NCBI GenBank assembly: GCA_002104945.1 | Contig: MCFH01000057.1 | Span: 1 to 64,000, forward strand | From: Piromyces finnis | Lineage: Eukaryota; Neocallimastigomycota; Neocallimastigomycetes; Neocallimastigales; Neocallimastigaceae | Reading direction: 5' to 3' | DNA length: 64,000 nt | Shown here: piece by piece, positions 1 to 12,621 of the stretch | Layout of the letters: every line of letters begins with the position of its first letter | Position numbering within the stretch: position 1 is the stretch's first letter | The notes under the pieces: model-generated | Database searches by the model: none | Told to the model about the DNA's origin: nothing | What the model saw: only the letters and a program-made list of their open reading frames with translations | Program-made: the position numbers and the translations under genes

Positions 1-1178
1 TAAATAATTTTACATTTATACTAATTATAAAATTATTATCTATATGTCCATAATTATAATGATTTAAAAAATTTCATAATAATTATTAATAACATCACTA
101 TTAATATTTTGTTAAAGTATAACTTTCTTTTTGTTTTTAAATTAAAAGTGAAGGTCGTTATTATTTCTAACTAAACTTCTAATAAATATTAATGATAATT
201 AAACCTTAATCATGTTTAATGATTTATAATATAATTTATGTAATATCAAGTTAAATAATTGGTGTTAATAAAATATAATAAATATGTCTTATTTAAAATT
301 GTAGGATATTTTAAATATATTTTACTTTTCATGAAAATTCAATATTTTTACTATTTGTTACATAAATCTATTTTTTTATAGAGTATGCAAATAATTGATA
401 AAATTTTATAAAAAAATGATAAAACTTTAAAATAATTTTATGGCTATTTTTTCCTATAAGAAAAGTATTCAAATGGAATGTAAAAAAAAAAGTGAAAAAA
501 ATTTGAAAAAATTAAAACTTCAAAATTAAAAGCATGAATTCAATTCTTTATTAATATTTCAATTACTCTTTATAAAATGACTTTATTAATATTTATTTTC
601 TTGATAAAATAATATCAAAACGTTGAGTTATATCATGTGTATATCATTAAAATAATACTTTTTTATTAATTTATGATATTTATACATATTATATAATAAT
701 TAAATTAATAAGCTTTTTCAATTTTTATAATTTCTTTTTATTTAAACTTTTTTCAAGTAAAATTTTAAAAAATATTGAAATTTTTTGAAAAATTTTCAAA
801 GTTTGAATTTTTCATTAAATTTTTTAATTAATTAATTAATTAATTAATTATTCATCGTCCATTTAAAAAAATTTGATCTGAAAAAAAAATGCATTTGAAC
901 ATTGACACAAAAAAACTTAAACTTTTTTTTAAAATTTTTACACTTAAGGAAATACTTTATTTTTTATAATTATTTTTATTATATTTTATTTATTTTTTAT
1001 TTATATTTTATTCTTAAAAATGAATTATTACATGTTTTTTTTATAAATATAAATAATAAAAATATATAAAACAAAAACTAAAAAGAAAAAAGAATAAAAA
1101 ATAATTATTATTTATACATTAAAAATCCATTGATCATGATCAATATATCTATTAAAATATTTAAGAAATTCATGGTTT
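1..1178. other. AT-rich intergenic DNA
   Basis: No convincing coding frame is seen. The stretch is nearly all A and T with many short homopolymers. A TTAA microsatellite lies at about 824-850. The last 40 bases lie just downstream of the ankyrin gene and probably include its 3' end. Confidence 0.7.
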
Positions 1179-2762
1179 TTATTGTTGTAGATAATATGTA
1201 AGTATTTTATCATCTCCTCCTGCTTTTTTTAATTCTTTTAAAATATATTTTACCTTTTGTTCTGATGATCTTTTATCAATAACAAAGAGATTTTCAATAA
1301 TTTTATAGTTGTCGTTCTTCAAGGCGAAAGTATACCATTCATCTTGAAAATCGTTGTAATGAAGAAATTCCTTTACCAATAATAAAAATGTTTTATTCTT
1401 CTTTTCTTTTATTAATAATTTTAATATATATTGAGGTATATTTAACTTTTCAATTTTTTTAAATTTATTTTTTAATATTTCAATAATGTAATCGAAATTT
1501 TCATACGAAAAGTTTTTTTGATGAATTAAAAATTGTATCACATTGTTGAAGGAATTGTCCTTATCCAAAAATCTATAATTAATATCCGCACCTTTAGAAA
1601 TAAGAAAGGTGCACACATCTCTTCTATTTATTAATAATGTATAAATGACTAAAGGTACTGATTCATTAATTAATGAATTTGGAATCTCATAATTGAAATT
1701 GGTGTATGAGAATAAGCTTATTATTTTTTTAAGTGAATCAATAGAAAATCCTGAAGTAATACAATTTGTTAATACGTCATAATCTGAAGAGTTTATATCG
1801 CTTATTAATATTTCATTTTCTTGATAAAAATAAAATATTCTTTCCATATTTCCGTTCTTTATGAATTGACTTAATTCCATTCTTTTCTTAATCAAAATTT
1901 TATTCAAATATCTGTTAAGATGATTAATATCTAATATATTATTTAAGAAAATATTTTTATACTTATAGTTAATTATGAATTCATATAATTTAAGGGAGAA
2001 TCCAGGATATATTATATCATTATTATTATCCATTATGAATTCAATTTTTTCTCTAATTGAACTTGGAATATCATAACATGAAAAAAATTTTAATTGATCA
2101 AATGAACTACAATAAATACACCTATAGTACCATTGATATGGTACATCAAAATTTCTTTCATTAATAATTATTTTATCAAATTGATCTTTCGATATGCTTT
2201 TTTTTGATTGGTATATTTTAAGTAATTTAATAACAAAGTTTTTATCGCACTTATATTTGATATATTTGGATGCTAAATTGAAGTTAAAACTATAATCGTA
2301 AATATAATCTTTAATCTCCATTATATTCCAATTTTTGTTTAAAAGATATGAAAGAACTTTTGTGGTAAGTAAATTTTTTTCAATTAATAATTTGACTATA
2401 TTAATATTGTGTTGAGTAAAATTAATATCGCCCCCTTTGCTGATAATGAAATCTGCAATTTTAAAATGATTGTTAGCAATTGCAGAGTATAATGGGGACT
2501 TTATTTCACCATTTTTGAAAATGATGAACTTGTTAAGCGGATAATTCTTTTTTTCAATTAATAAATCTAAATATGCAATTGGAACATTGTATTCAATTGC
2601 AGAAATGACCTCATCAAAATCTTTTTCCTCAATTAAATGGTTTGGTTGAATCATTTCATTTGATACTTCTATATCCTCAAATAACTCTACATCTGAAGTG
2701 TAAGAATTATTTGACAAGATCATTGTTGAAGTTTCAGTACTATCAATTTCAAAAGATGACAT
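1179..2762 (-). CDS. Ankyrin-repeat protein
   Basis: An open frame of 527 codons with an ATG at 2760-2762. The protein is rich in Asn, Lys and Ile. Ankyrin-like segments are visible near residues 85-125 (SAIANNHFKIADFIISKGGD, then NIVKLLIEK) and near 375-400 (LLINRRDVCTFLISKGADIN); the middle is divergent and reads as degenerate repeats. There is no signal peptide or membrane segment, so a cytoplasmic protein-protein interaction role is the likely reading; the partner is unknown. Large families of such divergent ankyrin proteins are common in anaerobic fungi and amoebae. It is one of the few host-type genes here without a stop or frameshift. No intron is needed to read it. Confidence is high that it is coding and moderate for function. 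Confidence 0.8.
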   Translation of the reverse strand: MSSFEIDSTETSTMILSNNSYTSDVELFEDIEVSNEMIQPNHLIEEKDFDEVISAIEYNVPIAYLDLLIEKKNYPLNKFIIFKNGEIKSPLYSAIANNHFKIADFIISKGGDINFTQHNINIVKLLIEKNLLTTKVLSYLLNKNWNIMEIKDYIYDYSFNFNLASKYIKYKCDKNFVIKLLKIYQSKKSISKDQFDKIIINERNFDVPYQWYYRCIYCSSFDQLKFFSCYDIPSSIREKIEFIMDNNNDIIYPGFSLKLYEFIINYKYKNIFLNNILDINHLNRYLNKILIKKRMELSQFIKNGNMERIFYFYQENEILISDINSSDYDVLTNCITSGFSIDSLKKIISLFSYTNFNYEIPNSLINESVPLVIYTLLINRRDVCTFLISKGADINYRFLDKDNSFNNVIQFLIHQKNFSYENFDYIIEILKNKFKKIEKLNIPQYILKLLIKEKKNKTFLLLVKEFLHYNDFQDEWYTFALKNDNYKIIENLFVIDKRSSEQKVKYILKELKKAGGDDKILTYYLQQ

Positions 2763-4139
2763 TTTTTTTATAATTTAAACGATTTTTATTGTGCTTACGT
2801 GTTTTTTAAAAATAATAATTTATTTTGTTAAATTGTAAAAACAAGACAATAAATTTAAAAAATAAAAATGATAACAATATAATTATATTTACAATAAATA
2901 ACATTTTAAACTTTTTTTAATAATTAATATTCATTGATTTAAAATGATTCGTTAATTAAAATATCCTCAATAAATAAAGTTATACTTTCTTTTTTCTTAT
3001 CTCTTTACAGTTTTAATTTTATTTTTTATTTTTAATATTATTATAAGTTATTTAATTAATATTATAATATATAAATATTAGATATTAGATATTATATATT
3101 AGGTTTTTTTAAGATATCACATTTTTAAATGGATCAACCATTTTTAAGATTTAAATAAAAAAAAACTATTTTTTCAATTCAAAGATCATATTAATTAATT
3201 TTTTTTTAATATTTAAAAAATATTTTAAAAAAACTTTTATAAAATATGATAATAAATTTCAATAATAATTACCTATTATTTAAACTTATTATTTATTTTA
3301 ATATTATATTTTTTTTTATTAATATAAAATTATGAACTTTTTTTTTATTATAATAATCCCCTTTCATTTGTAGTTTCAAAAAATTTCAAGGGATAATATT
3401 CCAACCTACTTGAAATATATTTATTATTATCCATAATAATATGGTAAATATTAATTTCATTCAAAATATAATTTGCTTTTTATCATAAACATCTATATAA
3501 ATTCAATGTATCTTTATCGTCAGTATTTTTTTTAACATTCTATTTAATTCATATGAATTATGAATTCATAAATATAATATATTAATTGTTTATTACGCAT
3601 TGATACATTGTTATAATTTAGTTAATATTTAAAAAAAAAAATAAAAGTGAATCTCAGTTTATTTATTTTTAAAAAAATTTATGACTTAAACAACAAAAAC
3701 TAATTGTAATCTTAGGTAGAATAATAATATTTTAAAAGAAATAACGGTTTCCTCTATTTCTATATGTAATTCGATAGATTCTGAAAATCTATCAACAGGA
3801 AAAAATTTTTATCCCATATTTTAATGTTTTATTTCTCTACATTTTTTACTATCCTCTTTTATAGGCATTTTAATATTAATTATTATAAATTTAAAATCTT
3901 TAGTTTTATCAATGAATTAAAAATATTCAAATATAGTTATTTAGTATATATTAGATAATGTTGAACTAATATCTGTTGATAATATATTTATATAATTTTT
4001 TTTTTTTTTTTTTTTTTTTTGAATATTAATAATAAAGATATGTAATTTTTATTTATTAATAGCTTTAATTTAATTAAATTACATTATATATAAAAAATTA
4101 AATAATAAAATATATAAGAATTTTTTGGATTGAAATGAA
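2763..4139. other. AT-rich intergenic DNA with poly-T run
   Basis: No supported gene. It contains an uninterrupted run of about 25 T at 3996-4020. The ankyrin gene promoter should lie in the first few hundred bases, but no specific element is identifiable. Confidence 0.6.
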
Positions 4140-6480
4140 AAGACTGACACTTTCTTCCCTTTTACGAAATCTAAATTGTTTGTCTAATGAAATTATTTTT
4201 AAGACCATATTTTAAAATTCTAGTGGTGGCAATTTTCGAGATCAACTTAATACCATTATTGATAAGTGATATGTCTTGATAATTATCACAATCTGTCAAG
4301 TCTTCCTTCTTAGGAATAGAAACAATATTGGATTCATAAATTATTCATAAATTATCCATCCCAAATACGGTTGAATAAAATTTAAATCATTAGTATCAAT
4401 ATCTGAAGTGACATTATCAGAAGAATTATTATTTGTAACATTATTAGAATCATTATTTGAAGAAATTTATACCTTGTAAAAATTAATTGGAACACCATCC
4501 AAACCCGATGCTTTATAATTAGGAGTAGAGAGGATAGCTGACTTGACTTTATTAATACTAATATCTTGGCTGATATTCCATTTATCAAACATAGAGAGTG
4601 AAAAACGCTTATTTATTGATTCTTCATACCAATGCTCCAAATCAAGACTTACACCATTTGGATCAGATGCAAGATTTTCGAAATAGTCATGTTAAACCTC
4701 TAGTTGTTCTTTCGTAACAACAACTAAATCTCCACTTTTATTTTTAGTTGGTTGAGCAGTAAAGAAAGTATCTTTTCCAAATTTTGCAGTTTTCTTGATC
4801 CATTTCCAGGCCTTCTTTGGATTATGCCTTTTTATATACTCACTTCCTTTTTTAATCCAATTAAGTTCCTATAATTATTACATCTTTTGTGAATGTAATT
4901 GATGAGCTTAGGGTAGATTTTAATCCTTTTAATAAATTCTTCTATACCATAAACTCTTTCTTTTTTAAATCTCCTATACAGCTTCATTTTGATTTTTTGG
5001 AGATTAAAAATTTGTTGTGAAATATGAAATGAAGATTTTATAACATTATTTTATAAAATAATACTGAGCTCATCTGCAATTGAAAAAGCAGATGAAGTAA
5101 ACTCATTGGAAAGTTCATCTGTAGAAACATTAGGATCGTTGAATTTTGCTGAAAGTATTTGGAATTTATTATGACTGAGAATAGATTCCTTTTCCTCAAT
5201 ACATTTTAATCTATTCCATTTCAGAATTTTCATAGGAACATTAAAGTCATTAGAAAAATCATCCATAAGAATAATTTTATCATTAATAAGGAGTGGCTTA
5301 TGATCTTATACAGGATAAAAATCATCTATAAATGATCCTGAGTGAATAAGATCTTTCATCTTCGAATTGACATGAGCATAATCAATGTCGGGTGATTGAT
5401 TACTTCAAGTCCAAGAGATAGAAGAATCTTTAAGTGGAAGTACTTCTCAATCTCCTAATTCATTAGATGATAACCAGTTGGATAATTTTACTTTAGACAT
5501 ATTAAAATCACCAACAAGAATCAATGGATGATATGAATGAAATTGAAACCACAAGCGTACTTCTAACTTTGTATGATCAACATAGATGTAGTAATGACAA
5601 TGAGGCATATAAAAATATCCAATCGAGCATTTGAATCTATTCCAAAGGCTAAAAGTATAAATAGAAATAATATACTTTCCTGAGTAGTTTTCAAGTGAGG
5701 CTTGTCACGAATTGTAAATACCTAAATATAAACTTCTCATGCTGGCCACTGATTCATCGGTTTTCTTGAACATGTGTCTATGGTTTCGTAAAGTAACACG
5801 ACAAGAATACTCTGTATTCGATCCATAATCATTATCAGTTTCTTGAAAACATAAAAATAATAGTTTGAAAATAGTTGTGAAATAACTAATATTATATCTT
5901 TTTTCGTGATTCCACCCATTGGTATTCTAACTAGGACAAAACAAAAAGATATTAGGCTTGTTGGATGAGAAAGAATTGTTGCTATTATTATTATTATAGT
6001 CATCATTATTAATGAATGATGCAACAGAGGAATTAGTTGAACTATTATTAGATGGCTGTGTAACTGAAGAACTATCAACTATTGAACTGTTATCGGAGTT
6101 GATTGAACTATCAGAAATAACTGTTGAATGTTGAGGCTGAAACTGTGTTTGTTGTAGTTCTGGAATATCTTCATGTTGAAAATCCTGTTGCAGATCTTGT
6201 TGAAGTTGGATTTGATTAGATTGATGATATGAATATTAATAAGATTGTTGAATTGACTGTTGAATTGTTTGTTGATGTTCATTAAAAACTAAAAATTTAT
6301 GTTTGAGTGAAGAAAAAAAATGCATTTGTGATTCCTTCTACTACGAGCTGAAAAGGAAATTGAAGCAATGGAAAGTTTCTTTCTTAAGATGTGTAAGATT
6401 TTATTCCAGTCTTTCGTTGAACCATGAACCTTGACTAAAAAAAGTGATCATTGAAATTCTTATATTGATATTTATTCCAT
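4140..6480 (-). mobile_element. Degenerate LINE (non-LTR retrotransposon)
   Basis: Reading the minus strand from 6480 down, several frames carry successive parts of a LINE. A short segment with KDWNKILHILRKKLSIAS lies at about 6350-6420 and may be the ORF1 end. A Gln/Asn/Ser-rich linker follows at 6000-6290. The AP-type endonuclease follows with NGWNHEK (about 5905-5925), FQETDN where QETG is usual, GDFNMS (about 5498-5515), SPDIDY and DHKPL (about 5295-5310). The start of a reverse transcriptase follows: SGLDGVPINF (about 4485-4505) and IVSIPKKEDL then ISLINNG (about 4240-4325). The rest of the RT and the 3' tail are missing. Many stops and frameshifts show an old 3'-truncated copy. Host genes nearby run on both strands, so it is a stand-alone insertion. 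Confidence 0.8.
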
Positions 6481-6489
6481 ACTTGAATA

Positions 6490-6648
6490 ATATTTTTAGA
6501 ATTTCTTTATTTCTAAGTCAAAAAAGTTATATGTAATTAAGTTATTGTTTCATTTTTATTTACACTGACGATTTTTAAATATTTCATTGCATATTTTAAA
6601 ATATATTAAAATTGAGAATAGAATTGGATTTATGTTTTGTTTTGCTTT

Positions 6649-6683
<35 letters not shown>

Positions 6684-7381
6684 AATATTAATTTAAAATC
6701 TCGCTTTAATACTTCCTATTATATTTTTATAATAAAACCATTATCCTATTTAAAATATTTCACAAATTCATAATCTCTTTCACATTCATAATTTTCAAAT
6801 AGTTCTTTCAATATGCTTTTCAATATTTTTTTTTCCTTTTGAATTAATAAACAGTTTAATAACTTTAAATCTTAAGAATTAAAATATCTCTATTTATACA
6901 AATCATATTTAGATTGTATTACTATTGTATATTTTTCATTTTTATAATAACCATTGTTCATTTCTATCTATATATATTATGTTTTATAACATGAGTTATA
7001 TTAATATTATCATTTCATTATAAAATTGAAAAAGATAAAATGATATTTATCCCATTTATATTTATATAAAAAGACCATTTTTACAATGTTCAAATTCTTT
7101 TCTTAACAAAAAAAAAAAAAAAAAAAAATGAAAATTTATTTATAATTAAATTTTATATGACATTTTGCCACCAATCATATTTTAATATAAAAATATTTTT
7201 TCAATGGATGTAAGTAACATCTAATAACTTTCTTTTTTATTATTATTGTTATTACATTTTATATTTTAATGTTTATATTTTTTAACTTTAATAGTTTTAA
7301 TTTTAATTATCATACTTTTACAATACTTTATTGTATTGATTTATTGTTATTTGACTTTTCATTTTTATTATAAAAAATATC

Positions 7382-7412
<31 letters not shown>

Positions 7413-7699
7413 AATAAAATAAATTCCATCGGATTTATTTCCGCATTTCAGATGTCCATTTTATCTTTAGTTATCAGAGAATTTTAAAATTAATGGAAGC
7501 TACTTCAATAACTTTTAAAAACTAAATATAATATAAAATAAAAATAGATTACTTTTCATTCTAATTCTATTATTATCATAATTATTTTTTATTAGCTGAT
7601 AATTTATAAATTTAATATTCATGATATTCCTGTAATACATGATTAGTTGGACTTAATTATTGAATATGATTGTTTTAATCCATACTAATTGACTGCGAT
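6490..7699. other. AT-rich intergenic DNA with homopolymer runs
   Basis: No coding frame is supported. Long mononucleotide runs are present: about 31 T at 6650-6680, about 21 A at 7108-7128 and about 26 A at 7382-7407. Such runs are typical of the extreme AT bias of the genome. Confidence 0.6.
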
Positions 7700-8507
7700 T
7701 TATCCACTTGTTAGTGGTCCATTATTAACTATGAGAGCTTAGGGAAGGACTCAAAATATAGATATATATGAATAATTAATTCATAGAATTAGATATTTAG
7801 ATATAAGACTTTCAACTGATGAAAATAGATATTTATATATATTACTAATAATATAGTTGATGTATTTGATGAAACTACTGACTTTTTACATTATAATCCG
7901 ACTGAAACAGTTGTTATTCATTTAACTGAACAACATATAGACAGTAATTTTAAAGGAGAAAAATTATATAGAGAAATTGCTAATATTAGTATAAATAATA
8001 ATTCTAAGACATAATAAATTATATAAAGATTATTTCTTTATTGATAATGATAATAATAATGCATTTCCAAAACTTGGTATAGTAAGAGGTAAAATTACTT
8101 TATATACACGTAGAGGTTTTATGCATAAATATAATAGTAAAGATATCCATGAATGAATGTAAAAAAGAACAATGGCTTAAAACTTCAAATAAAAAAATAT
8201 TAGTTGAGAAATATGATATACTCATAACATTAGAAAATACTCATGAATCATGTTATCCACAATTTTATACATGGTATAATAACTATTTTCTTTTACAAGA
8301 TGGTTATAACTTACTTAAAAAGGAAAAATGAGATCTTGTTTATAATACTTTAAATATTCCTATGGTAAATAGAAGAGAAGAAAAAAATAATGATAATAGT
8401 ACAACAATTAATTATGATATTTATGGAAAATATCATGAAAATACTAGAAGATTTTATAATGTAAAAATAATACTGATGTACTTACTCTAAAATTTATGAA
8501 TATATCA
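7700..8507 (+). pseudogene. Dead PI-specific phospholipase C (X-domain, bacterial type)
   Basis: Translated pieces line up with the single-domain PI-PLC family: GRTQNIDIYE then HRIRYLDIRLSTDENRYLYI from 7743, ETVVIHLTEQHIDSN near 7900, LGIVRGKITLYTRRGF near 8075-8120, then FYTWYNNYFLLQDGYNL and a conserved stretch after it to 8350. The family cleaves phosphatidylinositol or GPI anchors. The gene is disabled: TAG at 7740 sits where Trp is expected, TAA at 7773 where Gln is expected, TGA at 8329 where Trp is expected, and there are frameshifts near 7830 and 8010. An open piece runs from 8149 to 8331. The catalytic His region at the N-terminus is not recognisable. It ends tail to tail with the AAA-ATPase locus. 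Confidence 0.72.
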
Positions 8508-8509
8508 AC

Positions 8510-9548
8510 TTATATAATTATATTACCATAAAGTAAGCTTAGGAAATCTTTCAAAAATGGAAATTCGTAATCTTTAAAAATTTTTTTCATATCATTTACA
8601 CTCCCAGTTTTATACCAATAATTTCCATACACACATTCTTCTTTCTTATTTTTATTAATATGACTAAAATGCATTAAAGAAACAGGATTATACAAATTTT
8701 TAATAATCTCTTTACCATTTGTTTTGCATGTATAACCATTATATTTCTTTTGAATTTTATCATTTTGATTGTGAATGTTATAAGCAGACAAAATTTTATT
8801 TAATTCATTTTCATTAAATCCATAGCAATCACCAAAATATGGATCATTAAGTAATGAACATTCACTAAAATTATTAATCCCTAAAAATATGCTACTTAAT
8901 CCAAGAGCTAAACATTCTGTTGTTATTCCAAAATAAAAATGCACATTTCTTTTATATGTATTTGAAAACAATGATTTAATGACTTTATGCATATCATCAT
9001 AGAATCCTTTTTCAAAAGAATTTATAAGTGTTTTATCAATTAAAATAATGCATTTTCTCTTATAAAAATCAAACAGACTCTGTTAAACCTGTCTCATCTT
9101 CTTTCTTATCTTCTATTTCTTTCCATTTGGTTTGTTCGTTTTTGTCTAAAATTTTGAAATCAATTTTTTTCCTTTGATTTATAAATAAATCAGATATTTT
9201 GTTTTTAATATCTCTAACAGCATCTTCATAATTATTAGAATCATCATCTTTAAAATTTAAATAAAGAACAGGATATTTGTGAAAATCTTTCATATTTTTT
9301 CTATTTTTAGAAGCTTCTAAACCATCAAATAAACCATTTCTTAGATCCTTCCTGTTAACAGGCTTTTCAAAGAATTCTTGAATCATACTTAAATTCAAAC
9401 TTTTTCCAAATCGTCTTGGTCGTACTATCAAATATACATTTCTATCATTGTTAATAAAAGTTTGTATCATTCTAGTTTTATCAACAAAATAAAACTTATC
9501 AAGATCAACATCCATATACGCTTCTCCATAATATACTTTTTTTGGCAT
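8510..9548 (-). pseudogene. AAA-ATPase-like protein (DUF1703 type), frameshifted
   Basis: The minus strand from 9548 encodes the N-terminus of the AAA-ATPase-like/PD-(D/E)XK family: YYGEAYMDVDLDKFYFVDKT, then the P-loop RPRRFGKSLNLSM at about 9390-9430, then a FHKYPVLYLNFKDDD strand. A frameshift near 9069 breaks it, and the following domain resumes in another frame (about 9060-8510) with FEKGFYDDMHKVIKSLFSN, FGITTECLALGLSS, KKYNGYTC and YGNYWYKTGS. These are landmarks of the part between ATPase core and nuclease. The nuclease domain that should follow is absent; the reading stops near 8510 against the PI-PLC remnant. The cellular role of this family, abundant in gut bacteria and anaerobic fungi, is unknown; a defence or mobile origin has been suggested. 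Confidence 0.75.
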
Positions 9549-10210
9549 TTCTTTTCTTTTGAATTTCTCACCATAATTTATATTATAAATTACATCACAT
9601 TCTTCTTTATAGATGGCTATTCCATATTTAATAATTTTTTCATTTTTTTTATTTAAGCTTTTTCCATTAAATATTAATTCTTCATTATTATCCAATGCTT
9701 CATAACAACTTTTATTAAATTCAACATTTTTTTAGTTTTTCTTTCATTATAAAATAAATATTTTTTGATGAAAATTTACTATTATCACCGTCATTTTGAT
9801 ATTTCTTATCAACAAAAGATAATTCACGAATATTTTTTCTTCATTAAAATTATTCTTAGTGATAATTTTATAATCGTCTTCTAAAAATAACAATGAATAG
9901 ATAATAGCATAATAATTATCTAAAAAGCTAAATTGGTTATCATAATAGTTGACTATATTAATTTTACTTTCAAGAAATTCTTTTATTCTTTCTTCATCAT
10001 AATATTCTATAAAATAATTAATTCCATTAATTATTTCATTGTTACTTTTATACAAATTCTTTTTCCATTCAATAAACTTGTCTTTAATTAATTCTTCAAT
10101 TACTTTATTTCTTACTATTAATTATTTATTATTTTCATTTTCTGTATTAATATCAATCAGATAATCATATTCAATAAATAATGACCAAATAATACAAAGT
10201 TCAATTTCTG
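9549..10210 (-). pseudogene. C-terminal PD-(D/E)XK nuclease-like remnant
   Basis: This stretch reads as the C-terminal half of the same family as the downstream gene: IWSLFIEYDYLIDINTENEN at about 10140-10205, then FLDNYYAIIYSLLFLEDDYK at about 9880-9940 and finally KIIKYGIAIYKEECDVIY at about 9575-9635, the usual last strand of the nuclease domain. It runs straight into the ATPase start of the next unit at 9548 without a spacer. The locus is therefore a tandem or head-to-tail fused pair of which only the end of the first and the start of the second remain. A stop near 10130 and frameshifts near 9800 and 9700 kill it. The active-site residues of the nuclease are not visible. Confidence 0.6.
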
Positions 10211-10259
10211 TATTTATACACTTTTATTCATCATCATCCGATATCCGATTAAATAATTA

Positions 10260-12621
10260 AAACATTAATAAATATAAATATATATATGTATAATAAATTC
10301 ATTATATTTTTAATATATAATAAATAATTATAATATAAAAAATAAATGTTATATTAATATTTAGTAACATTTGAATGTATTAATTATTATAATTACATCG
10401 TTAATAAATTGTATTTATATCTTCTTTTATCTATTGAGATATTTAAATAATAAATATAATAGAATATATTATATGAGTATACTTTCTCTTTGCGATAATC
10501 TTTTAAATTAAATGAAAAATACTATATCCTGTCAATTATTATTAGTTAATATTCCTTAATTAGCCTGCTTTGTATTTAATTAAAATGAGTAAAACTAGGT
10601 GAGTAATCGTTGGAAAATCAGTTTTGAATGAAAAACTAATCTAATACTATTACATTGACTATTTACTATATTAACTATTACTACTACTATTACTGCATTG
10701 AACTACTACTATTACTACTAATAATAATAATAACCTCTTAATATAATAAAAATATATTTCTTTTATAGGAATAATTATTTTAAAGTTTTATATTATACTT
10801 TTTTTTATAAAATGTTCGATTTCTGTTGTCTCATATTTATTATTATTTATTATTTATTTATTTATTTATTTATAAATTAAATATTTTTATTAATTTAAGG
10901 CAATGGATTAAACTTAGCCACTACCATTAATTTAATTTTTCATCTTAAATAGAATAATGAATAATAGAATAATGGCATTCATAATAAATATTATAAAATA
11001 TTATAAATGTAAATAAAGGAAAAATAAAAATGTAGAGTATGCCTTTTTATTAAAAATAATAAATAAAAAAAATGGTAGGTGTTATTATGAGATTTTAATA
11101 TTAATATATTTAAAATTGTGTTGTTTTTGTAAAGTATTCCTTGTAATAAAAAAATCCCATAATAAATTCACTTTTTAATATGCTATTAACTGAATAGATT
11201 ATGTAATCTGTATTTATAAAAGATAAATCCTTAATATAGAAAAGTATATTAGCATCCACAATAAGTATAATTCTAATGTATCTTACTGTACACTATTAAT
11301 AAAATATTCAAAATTCATAGTTTTAATGATATTAAAATAATGATATAACTAAAGATTAATATTACAAGATATTAGATATTGTTTCCTCTCCTCACTTTCT
11401 TATTCATACTATTTAAATAAAAAAGATTACATTCTATTTTCCAAATTGTATGTACAACAATATATATTTATTGTGTGCTACATAATGTGTGTATTGTGGC
11501 TTATACTTTTGATCTATTACAATACATTAATCATTGTAATACATTCTCAAATTTTTTTTTTTTATTTAATAAGCATTTAAAAAAGTGAAAGAAAAGAGTC
11601 CTTTTCTCCATTTCTAAATAAAAACAATTAATATAATTTTGTTTTTATGAAAGGAATGAATTATGAAGAGGAATGATTAGATTCCAATGTTGATTTTTTT
11701 TATAAAATTAATACTTTATTATTAACCAATGAATGAATAATAAAAGGTTTACGATGATAGTCAATTAACTAATTACAACTTAAATAAAATAAAATAAAAT
11801 AAAATAAAATAAAATAAAATAAAATAAAATAAAATAAAATAAAATATTATCAAAAATATAAAAAAAAGTGTTGAAAAAAAAATTACTATATTATATAAAT
11901 TCAATTTGTTTTGCAAAATAGTATTATTATATAAATATAAATAATCATTATGTTATTATATATAATTTTTTCATGATAAAGTCTACATATAAGCTTTATA
12001 TAATTAATTGAAAAATAATAATAATAAAAGCAATGATATTTTATAAAATAATACTATTGTTATTAAATATTTGAAATTTGAGATCGAAAGTGATGTTTTT
12101 AAAAATAAAAAGTAAATACAAGATGAAATAAAATAATATTATTATTCTTAATATTAGTAATAGTTATTAATAAAAATAATATTACATAATTATATTATAT
12201 TTTATGATATTATATTATTTCAAAATTTCATTGATATTTATATATTTTTTAAAAGCTTAAAATGAATATGCTGCTAATAAAATAAAATGATGAGTATATA
12301 AATAAATATTATATTAAGTATCAATTAATATATACAATATATACAATAAAAAATAATATATATTATATGCTATATTTTTTTTTAATAGTGATTTATATTC
12401 ATTATTATAAAAATGATCAATGATAAATAATATGAAAATTAAATAAAATAAAATGAAATGAACAAAGCATTATATATATTATTTATATATAATTAAGAAA
12501 TAAATAATGAAGATATAATGTATTATAATTTTAATTAAATTAATAATAAAGTTTAAAAATATACAACTACGTTTTAATGCTGTTAAAAAAATAAAAATAT
12601 AATATACAATAGATAGTTCCA
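10260..12621. other. AT-rich intergenic DNA with (AAAAT)n microsatellite
   Basis: No gene is supported on either strand over 2.3 kb. Landmarks are a TTTA repeat near 10850-10875 and a pentanucleotide AAAAT array of about 13 copies at 11782-11845. Confidence 0.6.

Noticed and set aside
7731-8331. UAA/UAG read as glutamine (ciliate-type code) to explain in-frame stops
   Set aside because: The stops also replace Trp (TAG at 7740, TGA at 8329 and 17405), frameshifts accompany them, and long intact ORFs (1605, 527, 489, 463 codons) use CAA for Gln and end at TAA. Pseudogene decay explains it better.
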